8,261 nucleotides of DNA, taken from contig CAVJIP010000105.1 in the NCBI GenBank assembly GCA_963649625.1, positions 1 through 8,261 on the forward strand. The letters are read 5' to 3'. A model generated the notes under the pieces. The model made no database searches, was not told the origin of the DNA, and saw only the letters and a list, made by a program, of their open reading frames with translations. The position numbers and the translations under genes were made by a program. The stretch comes from HGM13006 sp963649625. Lineage in GTDB: Bacteria; Bacillota; Clostridia; Oscillospirales; Oscillospiraceae. Shown in pieces: positions 1-6,216 of the stretch; position 1 is the stretch's first letter, and each line of letters starts with the position of its first letter.

Positions 1-13
1 TCAGTCCAACAAA

Positions 14-55
14 AAAGTCGTGAAAATCCGGTTTTTATCGGATTTTCACGACTTT
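14..55 (-). terminator. Intrinsic terminator of the hydrogenase operon
   Basis: A perfect inverted repeat has arms 15-30 and 39-54 (AAGTCGTGAAAATCCG and its complement), extended by an A14-T55 pair, around an 8-base loop. Read on the minus strand, the hairpin is followed at once by six T residues (16-11), the layout of a Rho-independent terminator. It lies about 84 bases beyond the hndD stop codon. On the plus strand the hairpin is followed only by TTTATATA, so termination in that direction would be weaker. No plus-strand gene needs it. Confidence 0.85.
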
Positions 56-92
56 ATATAACTTTTGATGGGGGTTATTTTCTTACAAGTTG

Positions 93-109
93 CATTTTGA
101 GACAGCCCC
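93..109. repeat. Sequence resembling an insertion-sequence end
   Basis: The 17 bases CATTTTGAGACAGCCCC (minus strand GGGGCTGTCTCAAAATG) resemble terminal inverted repeats I recall from Firmicutes insertion sequences, IS1182-like in particular. If so, the outer end is at 109 and the element would extend leftward, towards and beyond the window edge. No partner repeat and no transposase fragment is visible in the 92 bases to the left. It could equally be chance sequence in the 3' untranslated region of the hydrogenase operon. Confidence 0.25.
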
Positions 110-138
110 TTAATACGGTCATGCCTGCTATCCGAGGC

Positions 139-1884
139 TTATAGCCGGTATTTGGGCTGGGCCACGTAGGTGGTATGGAGAATGTGGTGGGCCTTTTCGC
201 CGCCCCAGGCACCCAGGTAGTCTGCGTAAATCTCCTGAACCACAGGGTTCTGATGGCTTTTCCGCAGGGTCTTGCCCGCATCCTCGTCATAGAGGGCCTT
301 GGCACGAAGGGGGCGGTAGTCCACAAAGTTCTTGATTCGGGCGGGGACGTAGGGTTGACCGCCGCCGTTGATGCAGCCGCCGGGGCAGCACATGATCTCG
401 ATAAAGTCGTATTCCTTTTCCCCGCTGCGAACGGCGTCCAGCAGCTTGCCGGCATTCTTTGTGCCGGAAACCACGGCCACCCGGACGGTCTTGCCGGGGA
501 GCTCATAGGTGGCCTCCTTTACGGACTCCAGACCACGCACCTCGTGGAACTCCAGAGGTGCATTTTCGTCCCCCATCAGGATGGCGGACACCGTGCGGAG
601 GGCAGCCTCCATTACACCGCCGGAGGCACCAAAGATGTCGCCAGCACCGGAGGAAATGCCGAATATGGGGTCAAAGTCCTCGTCGGGCAGAGCAGTAAAG
701 CTCAGGCCGGCCCGCTTAATCATCTCCCCCAGCTCCCGGGTGGTAATGGACACATCAATGTCCCGGCAACCCTTGACGGCCTCCATATCGGGACGCTGAA
801 TTTCGTATTTCTTGGCGGTGCAGGGCATCACGGACACCACAAAGATATTCTTGGGGTCGATGCCCATTTTATCCGCATAATAGGTTTTCATCAGGCCGCC
901 GAACATACCCTGGGGAGACTTGCAGGAGGACAGGTTGGGCAGGAAGTCCGGGCAATACTGCTCCGCATAGCGAATCCAGCCGGGGGAGCAGGAGGTAATC
1001 AGAGGGAGTTTGCCGCCGTTCTTGATGCGCTCCAGCAGTTCCGTGCCCTCCTCGATGATGGTGACATCCGCAGCGGTGTCCACATCAAATACCCCGTCAA
1101 AGCCCAGACGGCGCAGGGCGGCGACCATCTTGCCCTCTACGTTGGTGCCAATGGGCATACCGAAGCATTCGCCCAGACCTGCACGGACGGAGGGGGCGGT
1201 GGCGACTACAACGTGCTTGGTTTCGTCAGCCAGAGCGGCCCAGACCTTGCCGGTGTCGTCCCGCTCGGTAAGGGCCCCGGTGGGACAGTTCACAATGCAC
1301 TGGCCGCAGGACACGCAGGCGGTTTCCGCCAGACCACGGCCAAAAGGACTACCCACCTCCGTGGCAAAGCCGCGCTCGTTGCAGCCAATTACACCGATGC
1401 CCTGGTCCTGGCAGGCGGCCACACAGCGGCGGCAGAGGATGCACTTGGAGTTGTCCCGCACCAGGTGGATGGCGGAGTCCTCGATCTGGGGTTTCATGTC
1501 GGGGGTCTGGAACCGAACCTGATTTACGCCAAATTCCTGGGCAAGCTCCTGAAGCTCACAGGTGCCGCTTCTGCGGCAGGTGAGGCACTCCATCCGGTGG
1601 TTGGACAGCAGTAGCTCCAGGGTCATTTTCCGGGCATCCCGAACCTTCTGGGTGTTGGTCCAGACCTCCATACCCTCGTTGACAGGATATACGCAGGAGG
1701 CCACCAGGCCCTTGGCCCCCTTGACCTCTACCATACAGATGCGGCAGGCACCAATCTCGTTGAGGTCCTTCAGGTAGCACAGGGAGGGAATCTTGACTCC
1801 CGCAAGATTTGCGGCCTGAATAATGGTAGACCCGGCAGGGGCCTCTACGTCTATGCCATTGATTTTTAATTTCACAGTATCCAT
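139..1884 (-). CDS. hndD: [FeFe] hydrogenase catalytic subunit (HndD/HydA type), NAD-linked
   Basis: This 581-residue protein is the H2-forming or H2-oxidising subunit of a soluble, cytoplasmic, NAD-linked hydrogenase. Domains in order: an N-terminal [2Fe-2S] ferredoxin fold (C36, C47, C50, C64); a His-Cys [4Fe-4S] site (H96, C100, C103, C109); a 2[4Fe-4S] ferredoxin domain (C148, C151, C154, C158 and C190, C193, C196, C200); the H-cluster domain; and a C-terminal small-subunit-like region from about residue 520. H-cluster motifs are TSCSPGW (297-303), MPCxxKxxE (353-361) and ExMxCxxGCxxG (496-507, with C500 and C504). The first motif differs from canonical TSCCPxW by Ser300. The length fits HndD (about 585 residues), and there is no extra C-terminal [2Fe-2S] domain as in Thermotoga HydA. 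The start is preceded by AAGGAGG about 12 bases upstream. It is the last gene of the operon, 17 bases after hndC. HydEFG maturases must be encoded elsewhere. Confidence 0.96.
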   Translation of the reverse strand: MDTVKLKINGIDVEAPAGSTIIQAANLAGVKIPSLCYLKDLNEIGACRICMVEVKGAKGLVASCVYPVNEGMEVWTNTQKVRDARKMTLELLLSNHRMECLTCRRSGTCELQELAQEFGVNQVRFQTPDMKPQIEDSAIHLVRDNSKCILCRRCVAACQDQGIGVIGCNERGFATEVGSPFGRGLAETACVSCGQCIVNCPTGALTERDDTGKVWAALADETKHVVVATAPSVRAGLGECFGMPIGTNVEGKMVAALRRLGFDGVFDVDTAADVTIIEEGTELLERIKNGGKLPLITSCSPGWIRYAEQYCPDFLPNLSSCKSPQGMFGGLMKTYYADKMGIDPKNIFVVSVMPCTAKKYEIQRPDMEAVKGCRDIDVSITTRELGEMIKRAGLSFTALPDEDFDPIFGISSGAGDIFGASGGVMEAALRTVSAILMGDENAPLEFHEVRGLESVKEATYELPGKTVRVAVVSGTKNAGKLLDAVRSGEKEYDFIEIMCCPGGCINGGGQPYVPARIKNFVDYRPLRAKALYDEDAGKTLRKSHQNPVVQEIYADYLGAWGGEKAHHILHTTYVAQPKYRL

Positions 1885-1901
1885 TGTTTGCCTGAGCCTC
1901 C

Positions 1902-3695
1902 TTAACCCTTGGAAATAGCGCCGAACTTACATTTTTCCATGCAGCTTCCGCACTTGATGCACTTGGATGTATCAATCTTAAAAGGCGAACGAATCACGCC
2001 GGAGATCGCATCTGCGGGACAGACACGGGAGCAGGCGGAGCAGCCCTTACACTTGGCCGGGTCAATGGTGTAGTTGAGCAGTGCCTTGCAGGAGCCTGCG
2101 GGACAGCGCTTCTCCACCACATGGGCGATGTACTCCTCCCGGAAGTTCTTCATGGTGGAGAGTACCGGGTTGGGGGCCGTCTGACCCAGACCGCACAGGG
2201 CGTTGCCCTTAATGTGAGCGGCCAGCTCCTCCAGGGTGTCCAGATCCTCCAGGGTGCCCTTGCCCTGGGTAATGCGCTCAAGAATCTCATACATCCGCTT
2301 AATGCCGATGCGGCAGGGAGAGCATTTGCCGCAGGACTCGTCCACGGTGAATTGCAGGAAAAACTTGGCAATATCCACCATGCAGTCGTCCTCGTCCAAT
2401 ACGATCATACCGCCGGAGCCCATCATGGCACCGATGCGGGTCAGGTTCTCATAGTCGATGGGAACATCGATTTGGGAGGCGGGGATACAGGCACCGGAGG
2501 GGCCGCCGGTTTGAACGGCCTTGAACTTTTTGCCGTTGGGGACACCGCCGCCAATCTGCTCAATGATTTGACGCAGGGGCGTGCCCATGGGAATCTCCAC
2601 CAGGCCGGTGTTGTTGATTTTTCCGCCCAGGGCAAAGACCTTGGTACCCTTGGAGCCCTCTGTGCCCAGGGCCGCATAGGCCTCCGCCCCATGGTTGATG
2701 ATCCAGCACACGTTGGCGTAGGTCTCCACGTTGTTGAGGATGGTGGGCTTGCCGAACAGGCCCTTGACCGCAGGATAGGGGGGACGGCAGCGAGGCTCGC
2801 CGCGCTTGCCCTCAATGGAGACCATCAGGGCAGTCTCCTCACCACAGACGAAGGCACCAGAGCCAAGACGGATGCCGATGTCAAAGCTAAAGTCGGTACC
2901 GAAGATGTTCTTGCCCAGGAAGCCGTATTCGTGGGACTGCTCCAGGGCCTTTTTCAGGCGTTCCACGGCGATGGGATACTCGGCCCGGACGTAGATATAG
3001 CCCTCCGTGGCACCAATAGCGTAGCCGGCAATGGTCATGGCCTCCAGCACCGAGTGGGGGTCGCCCTCCAGCACGCTGCGGTCCATAAATGCGCCAGGGT
3101 CGCCCTCGTCGGCGTTGCAGCAGGCGTACTTGACAGGGCCGGGGGAGTTGGCGGCAAACTGCCACTTCATGCCCGTGGGAAAGCCTGCACCGCCGCGGCC
3201 CTTTAGGCCGGAGGCCTTGATTTCGTCAATGACCTGCTGAGGGGTCATGCTGGTGAGCACCTTTGCCAGGGCGGCATAGCCGTCATAGGCGATGTACTCG
3301 TCAATGTCCTCCGGGTTGATGATGCCGCAGTTCCGCAGGGCGATACGGACCTGATCCTTATAGAAAGCGGTGTCAGTGAGGGAGGTGGCCTTGCCGCTGC
3401 TGTCCACCTCATTATAGATGAGCCGCTCCACTCGGCGGCCCTTGAGGATATGCTCCTCCACGATCTCCGGCACATCCTCCGCAGAGACGTGGCTGTAATA
3501 CACGCCCTCGGGATAAATCACCACATTGGGGCCCTTGGCGCACAGGCCGAGACAGCCGGTCTTGACCACCCGCACCTCTTTTTCCAGGCTGAACTTTTTC
3601 AGCTGGTTTTCAAACTCCGTAAGAATCCCCTCCGCACCTGCGGAGGCACAGCCGGTGCCGGTGCAGACAAGGATATGGGCTCTGATAAAATCCAT
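1902..3695 (-). CDS. hndC: NADH-binding flavoprotein subunit of bifurcating hydrogenase (HndC/HydB, NuoF-like)
   Basis: This 597-residue NuoF-type subunit binds FMN and NAD(H). In characterised HydABC/Hnd complexes it is the site where electrons are split or merged. Domains in order: an N-terminal thioredoxin-like [2Fe-2S] domain (C11, C16, C48, C52); the NuoF flavin/NAD domain, with glycine-rich GRGGAGFPTG (166-175), NADEGDPGAF (194-203) and GSGAFVCGEETAL (278-290); an SLBB-like stretch near 355-400; a [4Fe-4S] site of N3 type (C455, C458, C461, C501); and a C-terminal 2[4Fe-4S] ferredoxin domain (C549, C552, C555, C559 and C579, C582, C585, C589). The pair C531/C536 just before the ferredoxin domain may bind metal, but I cannot assign it. 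The N-terminal and C-terminal additions, absent from plain complex I NuoF, are typical of bifurcating hydrogenases. AAGGAGG at 3706-3712 overlaps the hndB stop and supports this start. Confidence 0.96.
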   Translation of the reverse strand: MDFIRAHILVCTGTGCASAGAEGILTEFENQLKKFSLEKEVRVVKTGCLGLCAKGPNVVIYPEGVYYSHVSAEDVPEIVEEHILKGRRVERLIYNEVDSSGKATSLTDTAFYKDQVRIALRNCGIINPEDIDEYIAYDGYAALAKVLTSMTPQQVIDEIKASGLKGRGGAGFPTGMKWQFAANSPGPVKYACCNADEGDPGAFMDRSVLEGDPHSVLEAMTIAGYAIGATEGYIYVRAEYPIAVERLKKALEQSHEYGFLGKNIFGTDFSFDIGIRLGSGAFVCGEETALMVSIEGKRGEPRCRPPYPAVKGLFGKPTILNNVETYANVCWIINHGAEAYAALGTEGSKGTKVFALGGKINNTGLVEIPMGTPLRQIIEQIGGGVPNGKKFKAVQTGGPSGACIPASQIDVPIDYENLTRIGAMMGSGGMIVLDEDDCMVDIAKFFLQFTVDESCGKCSPCRIGIKRMYEILERITQGKGTLEDLDTLEELAAHIKGNALCGLGQTAPNPVLSTMKNFREEYIAHVVEKRCPAGSCKALLNYTIDPAKCKGCSACSRVCPADAISGVIRSPFKIDTSKCIKCGSCMEKCKFGAISKG

Positions 3696-3710
3696 AGTAA
3701 ACGCTCCTCC

Positions 3711-4079
3711 TTATTCTGCTGCGCCGATGGTGTACTCAGTCACCACCTGCTTGTTGACAATATGCTGGGCCACAATGGTGGGCACCTTGTCGGCGGTCAT
3801 TTTCACATAAGTGACCTTTTCCTGACCGGGCACATAGACCTCAACAATAGGCTCCAGGCGACATACGCCGATGCAGCCGGTCTGAGTGACCTGCACATTG
3901 TCCAGATGCCGCTTATTGACCTCTTCCACAAAGGCATTGAGCACCGGGCGGGCACCGGCAGCGATGCCGCAGGTAGCCATGCCGACCACAATACGAATGG
4001 TGCTGCCGTCCTCCTTACGGAGGTTCATCTTGTTCTGCATACTTTCCCGGAGGGCCTTCAGCTCTTCTAAAGATTTCAT
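3711..4079 (-). CDS. hndB: Small thioredoxin-like hydrogenase subunit (HndB type)
   Basis: This 122-residue protein matches the small thioredoxin-like [2Fe-2S] ferredoxin family in position and shape. The order HndA-HndB-HndC-HndD is that of the tetrameric NADP-reducing hydrogenase of Desulfovibrio fructosovorans. The N-terminal 25 residues are charged and probably helical. A ferredoxin-like core follows, containing TCGIAAGARP (36-45) and TGCIGVC (67-73). Only three cysteines are present: C37, C69 and C73. The second cysteine of the usual CX4C pair is missing (Gly42 stands there), so a normal four-cysteine [2Fe-2S] cluster cannot form from this chain alone. A structural role is possible. The gene starts 4 bases after the preceding stop and has AGAAGGGAAG upstream as ribosome binding site. 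Ferredoxin-type assignment is firm; cluster content is uncertain. Confidence 0.88.
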   Translation of the reverse strand: MKSLEELKALRESMQNKMNLRKEDGSTIRIVVGMATCGIAAGARPVLNAFVEEVNKRHLDNVQVTQTGCIGVCRLEPIVEVYVPGQEKVTYVKMTADKVPTIVAQHIVNKQVVTEYTIGAAE

Positions 4080-4083
4080 TGCT

Positions 4084-4626
4084 TCAACGCTTCCCTTCTA
4101 AAGTGGATTCATGTTCTGTAAGATAATCGCTCAGCCAGCCCAGCACCTCGGGCTCGGCCAGGGAGATGTCCCCCATGATCTCCCGAATGTCCCGGGTGTC
4201 CAGACTGTACTCCGCCCCATCCCGCAGATGGGTAAAGAGAAAGTCGATGTCCGGGCTGCCCTGGATCAGCGTCACCATGGACGAGGGGAGATCACCCAGG
4301 GGAGGCATATCAATGTTGTCGGGGTCAAACCAGGCCGTAAGGATGGTGCCCTTGCCCACCTCCGAGGCGATGGTCAGATCCCCGCCGGCCATCCGGGCCT
4401 CCATCTGGAGCAGGGGAATGCCCAGCCCCACCTTTCGGGTGGTTCTGGTGGTGGTAAACGGGTCGGTGACCCGGGCCACAAACTCCGGGGTCATGCCGCA
4501 GCCGTTGTCCCGTACGGTGATGGACAGCCGGTTGGGGAGCTCCTCCACGGTGATTTCCACCAGGGTGGCGCCTGCGGTGACGGAGTTTTTGGCAATATCC
4601 AGAATATTGAGGCTCAGTTCCTTCAT
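4084..4626 (-). CDS. Stand-alone GHKL (histidine-kinase-type) ATP-binding protein within the hydrogenase operon
   Basis: A 180-residue protein whose first 100 residues form a GHKL/HATPase_c fold. The N box is DIAKNSVTAGA (10-20, with N14), the G1 box is DNGCGM (40-45), the F-box region is DPFTTTR (55-61) and the G2 box is GLGIPLL (67-73). There is no membrane segment, no sensor domain and no phospho-acceptor histidine (DHp) domain, so it is not a complete sensor kinase. Residues 105-180 form an acidic extension I do not recognise. Its ATG overlaps the hndA stop (TAATG), and no good ribosome binding site precedes it, which points to translational coupling with hndA. I recall the same kind of gene between the nuoE-like and ferredoxin genes of other clostridial hydrogenase operons, which argues for a linked role. 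Regulation by ATP/ADP, anti-sigma-like partner switching or protein phosphorylation are all possible. None is shown by the sequence. Confidence 0.85.
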   Translation of the reverse strand: MKELSLNILDIAKNSVTAGATLVEITVEELPNRLSITVRDNGCGMTPEFVARVTDPFTTTRTTRKVGLGIPLLQMEARMAGGDLTIASEVGKGTILTAWFDPDNIDMPPLGDLPSSMVTLIQGSPDIDFLFTHLRDGAEYSLDTRDIREIMGDISLAEPEVLGWLSDYLTEHESTLEGKR

Positions 4627-5120
4627 TACTGATATTTGGCCAGAACGTCGTCCACCTGGTCGGGGGTCATTCGGCCGTAAACGTCATCGTTGACCATCAT
4701 CACCGGGGCCAGACCGCAGGCACCCACGCAGCGGGTGGCATCCACGGAGTATTTTCCGTCCGGGGAGATGGAGCCTACAGGACATCCCAGCCGGGCCACG
4801 ATCTTGTCCAGAATGGCCTGAGAGCCCTTGACATAGCAGGCGGTGCCAAGACATACGTTGATCTTGTACTTGCCCTTGGGATTCAGGTTATAAAGGGAGT
4901 AGAAGGTGGAGATGCCATAGACCTCCTCCAGAGGGATGTCAAGCCCCTCGGCGATCATGATCTGAACCTCCTCCGGCAGGTATCCGAAGATTTCCTGGGC
5001 CTGCTGCATCACAGGCATGGTGCCGCCGGGGACATCCTTATACTCCTCGATCACAGCCTTCAGCTTGGCCTCCTGCTCCGGGGTGCCGGAATAGGGAACC
5101 ACCGTTTTTGTGTTTGGCAT
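4626..5120 (-). CDS. hndA: [2Fe-2S] subunit of NAD-linked hydrogenase (HndA/HydC, NuoE-like)
   Basis: A 164-residue NuoE-family protein, the usual length of the family. It has an N-terminal helical bundle (about 15-75, including PVMQQAQEIFGYLPEEV and a YGISTFYSLY stretch) followed by a thioredoxin-like domain with a [2Fe-2S] site formed by C90, C95, C131 and C135 (CLGTAC and CVGAC). It partners HndC in passing electrons between the flavin and the hydrogenase subunit. The start at 5120 is chosen because AAAGGAGG (5130-5137) sits at proper distance and the protein then begins where family members do. An in-frame ATG at 5186 would add 22 residues with no homology, reading through leader hairpins. 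It is the first gene of the operon, about 77 bases downstream of the predicted transcription start. Confidence 0.95.
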   Translation of the reverse strand: MPNTKTVVPYSGTPEQEAKLKAVIEEYKDVPGGTMPVMQQAQEIFGYLPEEVQIMIAEGLDIPLEEVYGISTFYSLYNLNPKGKYKINVCLGTACYVKGSQAILDKIVARLGCPVGSISPDGKYSVDATRCVGACGLAPVMMVNDDVYGRMTPDQVDDVLAKYQ

Positions 5121-5139
5121 AAAAAGATTTCCTCCTTTT

Positions 5140-5197
5140 CGGGCGTTGGCCCGCAGTGTACCGTGGCGGTGATGCCAACGTAGCACTGGCAGACCGC
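5140..5197 (-). promoter_or_regulatory. Structured leader of the hydrogenase operon
   Basis: The predicted leader can fold into two hairpins. The first begins at about the expected 5' end. GCGGT (5197-5193) pairs with ACCGC (5170-5166) and TGCCA (5191-5187) with TGGCA (5177-5173), with a small internal loop between the two stems and a 9-base apical loop. The second is a five-pair stem, CGGGC/GCCCG (5153-5149 and 5144-5140), directly before the AAAGGAGG of hndA. No known riboswitch class is recognised and there is no T-tract. The folds may affect mRNA stability or hndA initiation. The pairing is seen; the function is inferred. Confidence 0.4.
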
Positions 5198-5203
5198 TCC
5201 ACT

Positions 5204-5232
5204 ATTATACCGTAATTTCTTCTTTTTTGGAA
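5204..5232 (-). promoter_or_regulatory. Probable sigma-A promoter of the hnd operon
   Basis: A perfect -10 hexamer TATAAT (5209-5204) is preceded at 17 bases by TTCCAA (5232-5227), a weak match to TTGACA. Transcription would start near 5197, giving a leader of about 77 bases before hndA. The weak -35 suggests dependence on an activator or on upstream sites. A second, poorer candidate is TAAAAT (5262-5257), which lies closer to the TGTGA-N6-TCACA box. Confidence 0.65.
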
Positions 5233-5290
5233 TCCCCAAAATCCGCCCACAGGGACATTTTAGAGAATATCCCTCCAAGGCAAAAAAAGA

Positions 5291-5308
5291 CTGTGACTTT
5301 TTTCACAA
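5291..5308. promoter_or_regulatory. TGTGA-N6-TCACA operator (Rex-like or Crp/Fnr-like)
   Basis: On the minus strand this reads TTGTGAAAAAAGTCACAG, a close match to the Rex consensus TTGTGAAnnnnTTCACAA known from Bacillus. The core TGTGA-N6-TCACA is also the classic Crp/Fnr-family dyad. Rex senses NADH/NAD and controls fermentation genes, so it fits an NAD-linked hydrogenase. The centre lies about 100 bases upstream of the transcription start predicted from the TATAAT at 5204-5209. That is far for simple repression and more like an upstream activator position, unless the weaker promoter near 5257 is used. The dyad is certain; the regulator is inferred. Confidence 0.6.
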
Positions 5309-5318
5309 CCCGGAAGGG

Positions 5319-5331
5319 AAACTTGAAGTTT
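5319..5331. promoter_or_regulatory. 13-bp dyad AAACTTGAAGTTT
   Basis: AAACTT and AAGTTT flank a central G, giving perfect symmetry over 13 bases in the same regulatory region. Its centre is 25.5 bases from that of the TGTGA-N6-TCACA box and 15.5 bases from that of the 16-bp palindrome. It could be a protein-binding site or a chance feature of AT-rich DNA. Confidence 0.25.
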
Positions 5332-5332
5332 T

Positions 5333-5348
5333 TGTCTCATATGAGACA
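5333..5348. promoter_or_regulatory. Perfect 16-bp palindrome TGTCTCATATGAGACA
   Basis: This gapless perfect palindrome lies upstream of the hnd promoter and 41 bases, centre to centre, from the TGTGA-N6-TCACA box. That is close to four helical turns, so both would face the same side of the DNA. It is unlikely to be a terminator because there is no loop and no T-tract. I cannot assign it to a known regulator; a dimeric helix-turn-helix protein is the simplest idea. Confidence 0.45.
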
Positions 5349-5429
5349 TGAACAACGGCATAGGACAGTTTACTTCCTGGAAAACAGGCAAAAATGCACA
5401 AAAACACGGGGGAAATATTATGAAAAATT

Positions 5430-6167
5430 CTACAGATTTTGAGGGCGAAGCCAATGCCAAAGGGAGAAGGGAAGGTTCAGAAGTGCCAAAATTACGGCCA
5501 CCAGCAGCCCGTAATTGAGCAGATACCCGCCGGGGAGCTGGGCGCAAAGCTCCAGAGGTGTTCCGGCAATGGGGTGACTTAAAAACATATAGTTGGTGTG
5601 AAACAGCCGGTTGAGCCCATATACCGGCAGGGAGGCGCACAGGAGGAATACCCACACCTTCCACACATGGCTCAGCCGGGGCCTTGCCTGGCCGGAGAGG
5701 AGGGAAATCAGGGAAAACTGCACCAGCATGGCGTGGTAGAAAAAGCTGTGCAGGGACTGAAAGTGCAGAACAGGCATTCTTGTCCAATCCGGAAACAGCA
5801 GGGCGGCCAGTCCGCCGGAAAAGCACAGACTCCAAAGAAGCTGACCGGCGGTGTCAGAATCCGGGTGCCAAGCGGCATAGAGGCAGATAAACATGGCAAG
5901 GCTGCACAGATGCAGCGGCAGATACCCCAGGGAGAAGGCACCAATCATCCCTAAAATCAGATCCTTGCTGACTTCCATGGCTACCATGGCCACGGCCATC
6001 TGGCGCAGCAGCCGCTGCCGCCGGACAGGGGAGCGGCTGCTGCCCAGGAAAACCACCAGGGCGCTGAGGGCGGTCAGCAGGGCCAGCATCGCCAGATGGG
6101 CCGCACCAAACCGGGAAAAGCCCATCCCCTGGGGAATGTCCGATTCCGGGGTGAAGAAATAGGCCAG
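5430..6167 (-). CDS. Polytopic membrane protein, YwaF/TIGR02206 (TMEM164-like) family
   Basis: A hydrophobic protein with about seven membrane segments. Counted from the internal ATG at 6125 they lie near 9-28, 43-63, 65-85, 93-111, 120-143, 155-172 and 200-225. The LPLHLCS motif (69-75) and the NxLFHTNYMFL stretch (172-182) fit the TIGR02206/YwaF family, whose function I do not know. The ATG at 6125 has no spaced ribosome binding site. The frame stays open upstream to a TAG at 6210-6212, and the extra residues (YFFTPESDIPQG) look like a family N-terminus. I therefore place the start at CTG 6167, about 7 bases after AAAGGGGG, giving 245 residues. This start is tentative; the ATG at 6125 gives 231. 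It lies between a terminator and the hnd regulatory region and has no evident functional link to the hydrogenase. Confidence 0.75.
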   Translation of the reverse strand: MAYFFTPESDIPQGMGFSRFGAAHLAMLALLTALSALVVFLGSSRSPVRRQRLLRQMAVAMVAMEVSKDLILGMIGAFSLGYLPLHLCSLAMFICLYAAWHPDSDTAGQLLWSLCFSGGLAALLFPDWTRMPVLHFQSLHSFFYHAMLVQFSLISLLSGQARPRLSHVWKVWVFLLCASLPVYGLNRLFHTNYMFLSHPIAGTPLELCAQLPGGYLLNYGLLVAVILALLNLPFSLWHWLRPQNL

Positions 6168-6216
6168 AGGAAGGCCCCCTTTCTTTGAGGGATTTACATA
6201 AATTACCTGCTACGGG

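Noticed and set aside
175..1614. 479-residue plus-strand open frame opposite hndD
   Set aside because: It mirrors a gene with strong third-position GC bias, its protein has repetitive Gly/Ala/His content with no motif, and the opposite strand encodes an unmistakable hydrogenase.
2121..3206. 361-residue plus-strand open frame opposite hndC
   Set aside because: Shadow frame of a high-GC gene; no ribosome binding site and no recognisable domain.
4084..4626. Complete two-component sensor kinase or SpoIIAB-type anti-sigma factor
   Set aside because: No phospho-acceptor histidine domain, no sensor and no neighbouring response regulator or sigma factor gene; only the ATPase fold can be supported.
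5121..5186. 22-residue N-terminal extension of HndA from an upstream ATG
   Set aside because: It runs through the leader hairpins, lacks family similarity, and the strong AAAGGAGG serves the ATG at 5120.
5227..5442. 71-residue plus-strand open frame in the hnd regulatory region
   Set aside because: It overlaps the promoter and dyads, has a non-ATG start without a ribosome binding site, and shows no motif.
5260..5835. 191-residue minus-strand frame overlapping the membrane-protein gene
   Set aside because: Out of frame with the clear membrane protein, proline/arginine-rich, and crosses into the regulatory region.
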